This document shows positions 49,582 through 59,021 of a stretch of 64,000 nt of DNA, piece by piece. The notes below the pieces were generated by a model that was not told where the DNA came from, made no database searches, and saw only the letters and a program-made list of their open reading frames with translations. Location of the stretch: the NCBI RefSeq assembly GCF_900105885.1, contig NZ_LT629780.1, positions 1,922,001-1,986,000 of the forward strand, written 5' to 3'. The stretch comes from Pseudomonas guangdongensis. Its GTDB lineage: Bacteria; Pseudomonadota; Gammaproteobacteria; Pseudomonadales; Pseudomonadaceae. The position numbers and the translations under genes were made by a program. Numbering within the stretch: position 1 is the stretch's first letter; each line of letters starts with the position of its first letter.

Positions 49582-50901
49582 ATGTCCCTGCTCACCGTTC
49601 CCCGCCGCTGCGCCCTGGCCGGCGCCCTGCTGTTGGGTGCTGCGCTGCCGGCCGCCGCCGGCCCGGCGCTCGACGCCGCCGCTTCCGATCCCGTGGCCCT
49701 CGGCTGGATGCAGGGCTTCCCGCCGCCGGACGACAAGCTGATCGGCCAGCCCGATGCCAACTATTTCAGTTTCCCCAAGCTGCGCTGGACGGTCTGCCAC
49801 TTCCGCGAGCTGCTGCCCACCAAGCGGGTGTCCCGCGGCCTGGGCGCGCCACGCCCGTTGCCGTATGCCCTCGACGCCGGCATCGACGCGCTGCGCTTCA
49901 CCCCGTTGGGCGGCGGCGCGCCGATGAGCTGGGCGGATGCGCTGGCGGCCAACTACACCGACGGCATCCTGGTCCTGCACAAGGGCCGGGTGGTCTACGA
50001 GCGCTACGCCGGCTGCCTCGACGAAGCGGGGGTGCATGGCGCCATGTCGGTCACCAAGTCGCTGACCGGGCTGCTGGCGGAGATCCTCGTCGCCGAGGGT
50101 CGGCTCGACGAGCAGGCGCAGGTCGCCAGTCTGATACCCGAACTGGCCGCCAGCGCCTTCGGCAACGCCACCGTGCAGCAGGTCATGGAGATGACCACCG
50201 GCATCGCCTACAGCGAGGACTACAGCGACCCCAACGCCGAGGTCTGGGCCTACAGCGCCGCCGCCAGCCCGCTGCCCAAACCGGCCGACTACCGCGGGCC
50301 GCGCACCTATTACCAGTACCTGGCCACCGTGCGTCCCGAGGGTCGTCACGGCGAGGCTTTCGCCTACAAGACGGTGAACACCGACGTGCTCGGCTGGATC
50401 GTTGCGCGCACCACCGGCCAGTCGCTGACCGACCTGCTGTCGGCGCGGATCTGGAGCCGGATCGGCGCCGAGCAGGACGCCTACTACACGGTGGACTCCA
50501 TCGGCACGCCCTTCGCCGGCGGCGGCCTGAGCGCCGGGCTGCGCGACCTGGCGCGGGTCGGCCAGCTGATCCTCGACGGCGGGATGCTCGACGGCGAGCG
50601 GCTGTTTCCCGCCGCGGCCGTCGAGCGGATCCGCGCTGGCGGCGACCGGGCGGCCTTCGCCAGGGCCGGTTACCGGCAGATCCTCGGCGGCAGCTACCGC
50701 GGCATGTGGTGGGTGTTCCACAACCCCCACGGCGCCTTCGCGGCGCGCGGCGTGCATGGCCAGACGATCTATATCGACCCGCGCGCCGAGATGGTCGTCG
50801 TCCGCTTCGCCTCCCACCCGCAGGCCGCCAACGCCGCGAACGATCCGACCTCGCTGCCGGCCTATCAGGCGCTGGCCGAGTACCTGCTGGGCAAGCCGTG
50901 A
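49582..50901 (+). CDS. Exported serine hydrolase, class C beta-lactamase fold (NylB-like)
   Basis: Serine hydrolase of 439 aa with a signal peptide (A-L-A-G-A-L-L-L-G-A-A-L-P-A-A-A). The catalytic S-x-x-K is S-V-T-K at 156-159 (Ser156, Lys159). The second motif region I-A-Y-S-E-D-Y-S-D supplies the Tyr, and the T-V-N-T-D segment and W-W-V-F-H-N-P-H-G-A-F-A-A-R-G-V-H-G near the C-terminus resemble 6-aminohexanoate-dimer hydrolases. Probably an esterase, amidase or peptidase of the periplasm. GACAGGAG precedes the ATG at 49582. Confidence 0.85.
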   Translation: MSLLTVPRRCALAGALLLGAALPAAAGPALDAAASDPVALGWMQGFPPPDDKLIGQPDANYFSFPKLRWTVCHFRELLPTKRVSRGLGAPRPLPYALDAGIDALRFTPLGGGAPMSWADALAANYTDGILVLHKGRVVYERYAGCLDEAGVHGAMSVTKSLTGLLAEILVAEGRLDEQAQVASLIPELAASAFGNATVQQVMEMTTGIAYSEDYSDPNAEVWAYSAAASPLPKPADYRGPRTYYQYLATVRPEGRHGEAFAYKTVNTDVLGWIVARTTGQSLTDLLSARIWSRIGAEQDAYYTVDSIGTPFAGGGLSAGLRDLARVGQLILDGGMLDGERLFPAAAVERIRAGGDRAAFARAGYRQILGGSYRGMWWVFHNPHGAFAARGVHGQTIYIDPRAEMVVVRFASHPQAANAANDPTSLPAYQALAEYLLGKP

Positions 50902-50908
50902 GGCGTGC

Positions 50909-51796
50909 TCAGGCGGCGGCCGGTGCGCGGCGCGGCCACAGCTGGGCGACCAGCATGCCGGCGAGCATCAGCGCCGCGCCCAGGTAGCCGCGCGCCGGCA
51001 GGGATTCGTCGAGCAGCAGGGCGCCGGCGAGGGCGGCGAACACCGCTTCCAGGGAAAGGATGATCGCCGCGTGGGAGGCGATGGCGTGCTTCTGCGCCAC
51101 CACCTGCAGGGTGAAGCCGATGCCCACCGCGATCACTCCGCCATAGAGGATCGCCGGCCCGGCGCGGAGGATCGCCGCGACGTCGATTTCCTCCAGCAGC
51201 ACGGCGAGCAGCAGGCTCAGCAGTGCGCAGGTGAGGAACTGCAGGAAGGCGATGCGCAGCGGATCGTGGCGGCTGGCCAGCGCGCCGACCAGCAGCACAT
51301 GCACGCCCCAGACCACCGCGCCGGCCAGTTGCAGCCAGTCGCCGGAGGCGATGCGGAAGTCCGCGCCGAGGCTCAGCAGCGCCATGCCCAGCACCGCCAG
51401 GCCGGCGCCCAGCCAGGTGCCGGTTCCGGCGCGCTGGCCAACCAGTAGGCCGAGCAGCGGCACCATGATCACGTAGAGACCGGTGATGAAGCCGGAGTTG
51501 GTCACGCTGGTGAACAGCAGGCCGACCTGCTGCAGGTTGATCCCGCAGGTCAGCACCAGGCCGAGCAGCGCGCCGCCGAGCAGCAGCGGCCGGTCCGGGG
51601 GCGGCAGCGGCGCCCGGCCGGCCGGGCGGTGGAGCAGCAGCGGCAGCAGCACCAGGGCACCGAGGGCGAAGCGCAGGCCGGTGTAGAGGAACGGGCCGAT
51701 TTCCTCCATGCCCAGGCGCTGGGCGACGAAGGTGCTGCCCCAGATGGCGGCGGTCAGCAGCATCAGCAGATCGGCGCGCAGGCTCTGGCGTAACAT
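50909..51796 (-). CDS. EamA-type DMT permease
   Basis: Ten-helix drug/metabolite transporter, 295 aa, with two EamA repeats. The first includes A-A-I-W-G-S-T-F-V-A-Q-R and the second A-G-A-V-V-W-G-V-H-V-L-L-V-G. GGAG lies just upstream of the ATG at 51796. It converges on the serine hydrolase gene (7 bp apart) and diverges from erdR. Substrate unknown. Confidence 0.88.
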   Translation of the reverse strand: MLRQSLRADLLMLLTAAIWGSTFVAQRLGMEEIGPFLYTGLRFALGALVLLPLLLHRPAGRAPLPPPDRPLLLGGALLGLVLTCGINLQQVGLLFTSVTNSGFITGLYVIMVPLLGLLVGQRAGTGTWLGAGLAVLGMALLSLGADFRIASGDWLQLAGAVVWGVHVLLVGALASRHDPLRIAFLQFLTCALLSLLLAVLLEEIDVAAILRAGPAILYGGVIAVGIGFTLQVVAQKHAIASHAAIILSLEAVFAALAGALLLDESLPARGYLGAALMLAGMLVAQLWPRRAPAAA

Positions 51797-51990
51797 GTTA
51801 ACTCCTCGAAAAAAGGCAAAATTCTGCCGCAGCCAGTAAAATCGCGGAACTCCCGTGTGCAGGAGCTGTCGCCCGCCTGCAAGCCCCTGTGGAGCGGCCG
51901 GGTATTTTTCTTGACCGGTCGAGGGGCGCTCGGCATCCTGAGCGCCGTTTTCGCTCCCCCACGCCCGCCAGAACAACAACAGGACTTATC

Positions 51991-52638
51991 ATGGCCGCCT
52001 ACGAAATCCTGATCGCCGATGACCATCCGTTGTTCCGCAGCGCCCTGCAGCAGGCCTTGAGCATGGGCCTGGGGGCCGACGCGCATCTGGTGGAAGTGGC
52101 CAGCATCGCCGAACTGGAAGTGCGCCTGAACGAGAAGCGCGACTGGGACCTGGTTCTGCTCGATCTCAACATGCCCGGCGCCTACGGTTTTTCCGGCCTG
52201 GTCCTGCTGCGCGGCCAGTACCCGCAGATTCCGGTGGTGATGGTCTCGGCCCAGGAAGAGGCGGCGGTGGTGCAGCGCTCGCGCGAGTTCGGCGCCAGCG
52301 GCTTCATCCCCAAGTCCAGCCCGCTGGAAACCATCCAGGAAGCGGTGCGCGCTGTGCTCGACGGCGATGCCTGGTGGCCGCCGCAGCTGGAGGAGGCCGC
52401 CGCCCTGTCCGAAGAGGCGCGCGCCGCCAGCGAGGGGCTGGCCAGCCTCACCCCGCAGCAGTTCCGCGTGCTGACCATGGTCTGCGAAGGCCTGCTCAAC
52501 AAGCAGATCGCCTACGAGCTGAGCGTCTCCGAGGCCACCGTCAAGGCCCACGTCACCGCCATCTTCCGCAAGCTCGGCGTGCGCACCCGCACCCAGGCGG
52601 CGCTGCTGCTGCAGCAGATGGAATCGATGCCCTCCTGA
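51991..52638 (+). CDS. erdR: ErdR-type LuxR/NarL response regulator
   Basis: Response regulator, 215 aa, of the type that controls ethanol oxidation and acetate/acetyl-CoA synthetase genes in Pseudomonas (ErdR/AgmR relatives). The receiver has D10-D11, phospho-acceptor Asp58 (V-L-L-D-L-N-M-P-G) and Lys108. The LuxR HTH runs from L-T-P-Q-Q-F-R-V-L to A-T-V-K-A-H-V-T-A-I-F-R-K-L-G-V. The ATG at 51991 has ACAGGA upstream. The ErdR name rests on similarity and on the adjacent dgkA, as in P. aeruginosa. Confidence 0.85.
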   Translation: MAAYEILIADDHPLFRSALQQALSMGLGADAHLVEVASIAELEVRLNEKRDWDLVLLDLNMPGAYGFSGLVLLRGQYPQIPVVMVSAQEEAAVVQRSREFGASGFIPKSSPLETIQEAVRAVLDGDAWWPPQLEEAAALSEEARAASEGLASLTPQQFRVLTMVCEGLLNKQIAYELSVSEATVKAHVTAIFRKLGVRTRTQAALLLQQMESMPS

Positions 52639-52704
52639 TCCTTCGCCACCGTCGGCACGCCATGCCGGCCCGGCTGGCGGCCTTGCTCCCCCGGACGCTG
52701 CCCG

Positions 52705-53073
52705 ATGACTTCCCCCTTCAAGGGCCGTACCGGCCTCAAACGCATCCTCAACGCCGCCGGCTATTCCCGCGACGGGCTGTGCGCGGCGTTTCGCGGCGAG
52801 GCGGCGTTCCGCCAGCTGGCGCTGCTCAACCTCGTGCTGGTGCCGCTGGCCTTCTTCCTCGACGTCAGTCGCGGCGAGCGCGCCCTGCTGGTCGCCGTGT
52901 GCCTGCTGGCGCTGATCGTCGAGCTGCTCAACTCAGCCATCGAGGCCACCGTCGACCGCATCTCCCTGGAGCGCCATCCGCTGTCGAAGAACGCCAAGGA
53001 CATGGGCAGCGCCGCCCAGGCGGTGGCGCTGGGCATGATCGCCCTGGTCTGGGGCATCGTCCTGCTCGGCTGA
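52705..53073 (+). CDS. dgkA: Diacylglycerol kinase DgkA
   Basis: Small trimeric membrane kinase, 122 aa, with three helices and the family signature E-L-L-N-S-A-I-E-A-T-V-D-R-I. It recycles diacylglycerol to phosphatidate. It lies 66 bp after erdR on the same strand and ends 1 bp before the convergent finR. Confidence 0.95.
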   Translation: MTSPFKGRTGLKRILNAAGYSRDGLCAAFRGEAAFRQLALLNLVLVPLAFFLDVSRGERALLVAVCLLALIVELLNSAIEATVDRISLERHPLSKNAKDMGSAAQAVALGMIALVWGIVLLG

Positions 53074-53074
53074 T

Positions 53075-54001
53075 TCAGGGGATGTCCGGCAGGACGATCT
53101 GGTCGCTGCGCGGCGCGCCGGCGGTGAAGCGGCGGCACAGCTCGACGAATTCGCGCATCGCGCTGCTCTGATACTTCTGCTTGTGCCAGATGAAGCTGAA
53201 CTGGCGGCGCAGGTCCAGCTCCGGGGTTTCCACCGCCACCAGGCTGCCGCGGCGGAAAGCGTCGCGCAGCGCCAGGCGCGAGATGCAGCCGATGCCCAGG
53301 CCCGACTCCACCGCGCGCTTGATCGCCTCGGTGTGCTCCAGCTCCAGGCGGATGTTCAGCGGCGTGGCGTGATGGCGCATGCCCTGGTCGAAGGTCAGCC
53401 GGGTGCCCGAGCCCTGTTCGCGGAGGATCCACGCCTCGCGCACCAGCTCGTCGAGGCTCGCGCTGCGCCGCTCGGCCAGCGGATGCTGCGGGGCGCAGAA
53501 CACCACCAGCTCGTCCTCCACCCAGGGCTGCACCTCGATGTCCGGGTGCTGGCAGTCGCCCTCGATCAGCCCCAGATCCAGGCCGTGCTGGGCCACGCCC
53601 TGCACCACATGGCTGGTGTTCTGCACGTGCAGGCGCACCCGGCACTCGGGATGGGCCTGCATGAAGCGGCCGATCAGCAGGGTGGCCAGGTAGTTGCCGA
53701 TGGTCAGGGTGGCGCCCAGCTGCAGCGAGCCGAAGCCGCTCTTACCCTGCAGCAGCTGCTCGATCTCCTCGGCGCGGTCGAGCAGCGCCACCGCCTTGGG
53801 CAGCAGCTGCGCGCCCAGGGCGCTGAGCGCCAGACGCTTGCCGATGCGGTCGAACAGCGGACTGTCGTAGTGACGCTCCAGCTCGGCCAGCGAGGTGCTG
53901 GCCGCCGACTGCGACAGGGCCAGGGATTCGGCGGCGCGCGACACGCTTTCCTGGCGGGCGATGGCGACGAATACCTGGATCTGTCTGAGGCTGAATCGCA
54001 T
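53075..54001 (-). CDS. finR: LysR-type regulator FinR
   Basis: LysR activator of 308 aa. The N-terminal winged HTH (L-R-Q-I-Q-V-F-V-A-I-A-R-Q-E-S-V-S-R-A-A-E-S-L-A-L-S-Q-S-A-A-S) is followed by the substrate-binding domain. Its position divergent from fpr is the hallmark of FinR, which activates fpr under oxidative stress in Pseudomonas. No redox-cysteine pair as in OxyR is obvious. Confidence 0.92.
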   Translation of the reverse strand: MRFSLRQIQVFVAIARQESVSRAAESLALSQSAASTSLAELERHYDSPLFDRIGKRLALSALGAQLLPKAVALLDRAEEIEQLLQGKSGFGSLQLGATLTIGNYLATLLIGRFMQAHPECRVRLHVQNTSHVVQGVAQHGLDLGLIEGDCQHPDIEVQPWVEDELVVFCAPQHPLAERRSASLDELVREAWILREQGSGTRLTFDQGMRHHATPLNIRLELEHTEAIKRAVESGLGIGCISRLALRDAFRRGSLVAVETPELDLRRQFSFIWHKQKYQSSAMREFVELCRRFTAGAPRSDQIVLPDIP

Positions 54002-54019
54002 ATCTATATAACCTATAAA

Positions 54020-54036
54020 GAATATTTTGATTATTC
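54020..54036. promoter_or_regulatory. Candidate LysR-type operator between finR and fpr
   Basis: GAATA-N7-TATTC (centre TTTTGAT) is a 17-bp dyad that fits the T-N11-A LysR pattern. It lies 18 bp before the finR start within an AT-rich island (54002-54055) unusual for this genome. Likely the FinR binding site controlling both genes, by inference. Confidence 0.5.
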
Positions 54037-54120
54037 ATTTAACGGATATTCTGCGCGCCCCTAGAATGCAGCGCAACAGGGCCGAGCGGCCCGCCCCCTT
54101 TTCTTCCGAGGAGTCATGAC

Positions 54121-54897
54121 ATGAGCAACCTGGTGAGCGAGCGCGTGCTCAGCGTGCATCACTGGAACGACACCCTGTTCAGCTTCAAGACCACCCGCAA
54201 TCAGGGGCTGCGCTTCGAGAACGGCCAGTTCGTGATGATCGGTCTGGAAGTGGAAGGTCGCCCGCTCATGCGCGCCTACAGCATCGCTAGTCCCAACTAC
54301 GAAGAGCACCTGGAATTCTTCAGCATCAAGGTGCCCAACGGCCCGCTGACCTCGCGCCTGCAGCACCTGCAGCCGGGCGACGAGCTGATGGTCAGCCGCA
54401 AGCCGACCGGCACCCTGATCCTCAGCGACCTGCTGCCGGGCAAGCACCTCTACCTGCTGGGCACCGGCACCGGTCTTGCGCCGTTCATGAGCGTGATCCA
54501 GGACCCGGAAACCTACGAGCGCTTCGACAAGGTGATCCTGGTCCACGGCGTGCGCTGGGCCAGCGAACTGGCCTACGCCGACTTCATCACCCAGGAGCTG
54601 CCGCAGCACGAGTACTTCGGCGATCTGGTGCGCGACAAGCTGATCTACTACCCGACGGTGACCCGCGAGCCGTTCCGCAACCAGGGGCGGATGACCGACC
54701 TGATGCGCAGCGGCAAGCTGTTCGCCGACATCGGCCTGCCGCCGATCAACCCCAACGACGACCGCGCCATGCTCTGCGGCAGCCCGAGCATGCTCGAAGA
54801 GACCAGCCAGGTGCTGGACGGTTTCGGCCTCAAGGTCTCGCCGCGCATGGGCGATCCGGGCGACTACCTGATCGAGCGCGCCTTCGTCGAGAAATAA
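54121..54897 (+). CDS. fpr: Ferredoxin-NADP+ reductase Fpr
   Basis: FAD flavoenzyme, 258 aa, that moves electrons between NADPH and ferredoxin/flavodoxin. The FAD-binding motif is R-A-Y-S-I-A-S-P-N-Y. The NADP-binding G-T-G-T-G-L-A-P-F and C-G-S-P-S-M are present, and the C-terminus ends ...F-V-E-K as in the subclass-A bacterial enzymes. GAGGAG lies 10 bp upstream of the ATG. It is divergent from finR. Confidence 0.97.
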   Translation: MSNLVSERVLSVHHWNDTLFSFKTTRNQGLRFENGQFVMIGLEVEGRPLMRAYSIASPNYEEHLEFFSIKVPNGPLTSRLQHLQPGDELMVSRKPTGTLILSDLLPGKHLYLLGTGTGLAPFMSVIQDPETYERFDKVILVHGVRWASELAYADFITQELPQHEYFGDLVRDKLIYYPTVTREPFRNQGRMTDLMRSGKLFADIGLPPINPNDDRAMLCGSPSMLEETSQVLDGFGLKVSPRMGDPGDYLIERAFVEK

Positions 54898-54913
54898 GGC
54901 GAGTCGTGCAATG

Positions 54914-54951
54914 GAAAACGGCGGATTCCCCTGTGGGGCTCCGCCGTTTTC
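54914..54951. terminator. Terminator after fpr
   Basis: A 12-bp stem (GAAAACGGCGGA and its complement) with an inner CCCC/GGGG stem-loop and an A4/T4 boundary lies 17 bp after fpr. Confidence 0.9.
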
Positions 54952-54971
54952 ATCTGTGCCATCCCCGAGCG

Positions 54972-55006
54972 TGCCGGTAGGCCGTCGCTGCGCGAGTTGC
55001 CAACCC
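54972..55006. repeat. REP-like hairpin element, copy 2
   Basis: Aligned without gaps to 19502-19536 (28 of 35 identical), sharing TGCCGGTAG and TCGCTGCGCGAGTT. The outer stem here is GGT-A-GGC paired with GCC-A-ACC, so most substitutions relative to copy 1 keep pairing. It lies between fpr's terminator and trmO. Confidence 0.45.
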
Positions 55007-55072
55007 GACAGGGGCGGCCAGCATCCGCGGGCTGGACAGCTCGCGCCGCGATTTCCCAGCGCGGATCGTCGT

Positions 55073-55771
55073 TCAGCTCGCTTCGCGCACCACCTCCAGC
55101 ACGCGGATGCGCCCGGGCGCGGGGTAATGCCAGCGCACCTGCAGATCCCAGAAGCGCACGCCGTAGCGGCGCTCCGGCGTCGGCGTCTGGTAGGCCGGGC
55201 GCGGGTCCTGGGCCAGGCACTGCTCGATCAGCTCGATCACCGGCTCGTCCAGGCGCAGCGCCTGGGCGCGGGCCTGCTCCAGCGCCGTACCCTCCCAGTC
55301 CACCGCGATGGCCGGCGGCGCCGCGTCGGCGATGGCGTTGCGCGCCTCGGGCACCATGTCGGCGTAGGGCACGTAGGGCTTGATGTCCAGCACCGGGGTG
55401 CCGTCCAGCAGGTCGATGCCGGACAGGTGCAGGCGCCCGGCTTCCACCCGCTCCAGCTTCACCACCGACTGGCCGATGCCGTTGGGGCGGTGGGTGGCGC
55501 GGGTGGCGAACACCCCCAGCGCGCGGTTGCCGCCCAGCCGCGGCGGGCGCACCTTGAGGCGCGGACTGTCCTCTAGCGCCTGGTGGAACAGGAACAGCAG
55601 CCAGACGTGGCTGACCTGCTCCAGGCCCGCCACCGCGGCGCCATCGTCGAACGGCGGCAGCAGCTCCAGCACGCCGCGCGCGGCCGGGGCCAGCTGCGGC
55701 TGGCGCGGGATGGCGAACTTCTCCTTGAAGCAGGAGCGCAGGATGCCGACGGGGCGGACGCTGTGGGGCAT
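55073..55771 (-). CDS. trmO: tRNA t6A37 N6-methyltransferase TrmO
   Basis: TsaA/TrmO-type methyltransferase, 232 aa, which N6-methylates t6A37 in tRNA. Characteristic strings: V-G-I-L-R-S-C-F-K-E-K-F-A-I-P-R-Q-P, F-A-T-R-A-T-H-R-P-N-G-I-G-Q-S and L-D-G-T-P-V-L-D-I-K-P-Y-V-P-Y-A-D. The 51-bp gap to the ankyrin gene upstream lacks a clear promoter. Confidence 0.93.
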   Translation of the reverse strand: MPHSVRPVGILRSCFKEKFAIPRQPQLAPAARGVLELLPPFDDGAAVAGLEQVSHVWLLFLFHQALEDSPRLKVRPPRLGGNRALGVFATRATHRPNGIGQSVVKLERVEAGRLHLSGIDLLDGTPVLDIKPYVPYADMVPEARNAIADAAPPAIAVDWEGTALEQARAQALRLDEPVIELIEQCLAQDPRPAYQTPTPERRYGVRFWDLQVRWHYPAPGRIRVLEVVREAS

Positions 55772-55822
55772 GGCGATGAACCGGCAGGGAAGCGGGAGGG
55801 CGATGATACGCCTCCTGCGTCT

Positions 55823-56305
55823 TCAGCGCTGGCGCGCGGCGGCGTGCCGCTCCAGCAGGCGGCGCAGCGCGCGGCGGTCGTGCTGCGGCTGGCGGCGTTC
55901 GAGCAGCGTCAGCCAGCGCGGGCTGTCCAGGCCGTTCAGCGCCGCCTTCGGGCTGACGATCGGCCGCGCGGGATCGGCACCGTGCTCCAACAGGAAGGCC
56001 GCCAGGGCGGCGTCGTTGTAGAGGAGCGCCGCGTTCAGCGGCGAGAGGCCGAGGGCGTCGGCTTCGTGGATGTCGCATCCGGCGGCCAGTGCCCGGCGCA
56101 GGATCGCCAGGGCCTGTCCGGCCGGGAAGCCCGGGTCGCTGTGGGCGGCGCTCATCAGGTGCAGGGTGGCGCCCTCGACGCTGCCGTGGCCCAGCCGGCA
56201 GCCGCGCTCGTCGCGGGCGCTCAGGCCCAGTGGGTAGTCGGTGGCCGCGGCGGTGGCACAGAGCAGCAGGCAGAGGCCAAGCAGGCCAACCGGATATCGA
56301 CGCAT
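55823..56305 (-). CDS. Exported ankyrin-repeat protein
   Basis: Protein of 160 aa with a signal peptide (G-L-L-G-L-C-L-L-L-C-A-T-A-A-A-T). Two recognisable ankyrin-type repeats follow, including L-G-L-S-P-L-N-A-A-L-L-Y-N-D-A-A-L-A-A-F-L-L-E-H-G-A-D-P. The preceding A-G-C-D-I-H-E-A-D is also ankyrin-like. It lies 52 bp downstream of trpB across a strong hairpin. Partner and role unknown. Confidence 0.75.
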   Translation of the reverse strand: MRRYPVGLLGLCLLLCATAAATDYPLGLSARDERGCRLGHGSVEGATLHLMSAAHSDPGFPAGQALAILRRALAAGCDIHEADALGLSPLNAALLYNDAALAAFLLEHGADPARPIVSPKAALNGLDSPRWLTLLERRQPQHDRRALRRLLERHAAARQR

Positions 56306-56327
56306 GGGCGCACTCCTTGCGCGGCAA

Positions 56328-56349
56328 GCCCCGCCGCGTGCGGCGGGGC
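56328..56349 (-). terminator. GC hairpin after trpB
   Basis: A 10-bp perfect stem (GCCCCGCCGC and its complement) closing over GT begins 9 bp after the trpB stop. No U-run follows, so termination efficiency is uncertain. Confidence 0.45.
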
Positions 56350-56357
56350 GGGTGGGC

Positions 56358-57566
<1,209 letters not shown>

Positions 57567-57668
57567 CGTCGGGTACTCATCCTGAAGTGGAGCGCGCAGG
57601 GGCGCGGGACGCGCCGGGCGGCGGCGCCCAGGCGATGGTGGCGATCTTAACGATTGGCGCGGGCGGCG

Positions 57669-58055
57669 TCAGCGGCAGTCGGCGCTCTCGGCGCTGCGCA
57701 GCTCGATGAGCTGCTCGATCCGCAGGCTGCCGGCGTGTCCGGCGCAGGCGCTGCAGTCCGCCGCTGCGCCGCGCTGGCCGCGCAGGTGCAGGTAGGCTTC
57801 CTCGTAGGGCTCGTCGACCTGGCTCAGGTAGCGCTCCTGCAACTGCGCATCGAGGGCCGGCGCGGCCAGCAGCCACAGGCTGTCGGCGCTGTTGCAGGGG
57901 CGGAAGGCGCGCTCCTGCGGGCCCAGCATCAGATGGCCGCGCAGCTCGACGCTGGCCGGCGGCGCTTCGGCGCCGTCCGGCGTGGCGCAGCCGCCCAGCA
58001 GCAGGGCGGCCAGGGCGAGCGGCAGAAGGCGCGTTCCATTTCCAGGGCGGCTCAT
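57669..58055 (-). CDS. Predicted lipoprotein
   Basis: Lipoprotein of 128 aa with lipobox L-G-G-C (Cys23). The mature part begins with V-E-L-R-G-H-L-M-L-G-P-Q-E-R-A-F-R-P-C-N-S-A-D-S-L-W-L-L, a pattern faintly reminiscent of the OB-like domain of NlpE-type lipoproteins. It contains four further cysteines, including C-S-A-C. The ATG at 58055 is preferred over a longer frame. It lies 103 bp upstream of trpB on the same strand. Function unknown. Confidence 0.65.
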   Translation of the reverse strand: MSRPGNGTRLLPLALAALLLGGCATPDGAEAPPASVELRGHLMLGPQERAFRPCNSADSLWLLAAPALDAQLQERYLSQVDEPYEEAYLHLRGQRGAAADCSACAGHAGSLRIEQLIELRSAESADCR

Positions 58056-58182
58056 GGCTCGGGACTCTCTTGGTGACGGTCGGGAAAGGCCGGCGGAGTG
58101 TGCCGCCGGGGAACTCCGCCCGCAAGCATGGGCGCACGGCGCCACGCCGTCATTCCGGCGATGGTCGCATGCCGCACGGCCA

Positions 58183-58899
58183 TCAGGCGGGCACGGCGAG
58201 CTGGCCGAGCATGCCGAGCAGGAAGCCGGCCACCGCCCCCAGCGGCGGCGCCCAGTGGCGCTGCAGGGGAACCTGCGGGGCGATGTCCTGGAACACCGAA
58301 TAGAGAATGCCGCCGGAGGCGAACAGCATGATCGCGCCGACCAGCGCCGGGTGGTGCGCCAGCCACAGGTAGCCGGCGAAACCGGCCAGCGGGCCGAGCA
58401 GGGCGATCAGGGTGAACAGGGCGACGATCCGCCCGTTGCCCAGCCGCCGGCCACGGCGCATCTCGCGGTAGGCGTTGAAGCCTTCGGGCAGGTTCTGCAC
58501 CGCCATCAGCACTGCCAGCAGCACGCCGATGCCGTTGCCGGTGGCCACCGCGGCGCCGAGGGCGAGGCTTTCCGGGATGTAGTCGAGGAGCATGTCGACG
58601 GCCTGGCTGGCCGGAGTGCGGTGGGCGGCGAGCAGGCGGTCGATCCCCATGAACACCACGCCGCCGCCGGCGAAGCACAGCGCGGTCAGTCCGCCGGGCA
58701 GCGCAGCCATGCCTTCGGGGACCAGCACCAGAGCGACGGCGGCGAGCAGCGCGCCGGCGCCGAAGGCGAGGATCGCGTGGCGCAGTTCGGTTTCCAGCCA
58801 TCGCGGGTGGATGCGCTCATGGATGGCCAGCAGGGCGCCGGCCGGCATCGCCAGGCCGGGCAGCAGGGTGACGAGAAGGATCAGCAGCCAGGGGCTCAT
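58183..58899 (-). CDS. ZIP-family metal transporter
   Basis: Membrane permease of 238 aa with seven to eight helices. ZIP metal-site motifs appear as D-Y-I-P-E-S-L-A-L-G-A and Q-N-L-P-E-G-F-N-A-Y in consecutive helices. The ATG at 58899 has GGAG 7 bp upstream; an in-frame ATG 12 bp earlier is possible. Probably imports Zn2+ or a similar divalent cation; specificity unknown. Confidence 0.87.
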   Translation of the reverse strand: MSPWLLILLVTLLPGLAMPAGALLAIHERIHPRWLETELRHAILAFGAGALLAAVALVLVPEGMAALPGGLTALCFAGGGVVFMGIDRLLAAHRTPASQAVDMLLDYIPESLALGAAVATGNGIGVLLAVLMAVQNLPEGFNAYREMRRGRRLGNGRIVALFTLIALLGPLAGFAGYLWLAHHPALVGAIMLFASGGILYSVFQDIAPQVPLQRHWAPPLGAVAGFLLGMLGQLAVPA

Positions 58900-58978
58900 G
58901 GGGGACTCCATCCGTGGTTCGAGTCCGTATTAGAGCCCATTCGGCGCGCCGGGCCCAGCAATGCCGGGCCCGGAAACG

Positions 58979-59005
58979 CCGCGCCCGGCACGGGGCCGGG
59001 CGCGG
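58979..59005 (-). terminator. GC hairpin after rimO
   Basis: An 11-bp perfect stem (CCGCGCCCGGC and its complement) with a 5-nt loop starts 16 bp past the rimO stop. A second GGGCCC-rich dyad lies at about 58950-58973. Only a short T-run follows, so it is a probable but unproven terminator. Confidence 0.55.
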
Positions 59006-59021
59006 GTCGCGGGTGCTGGAC

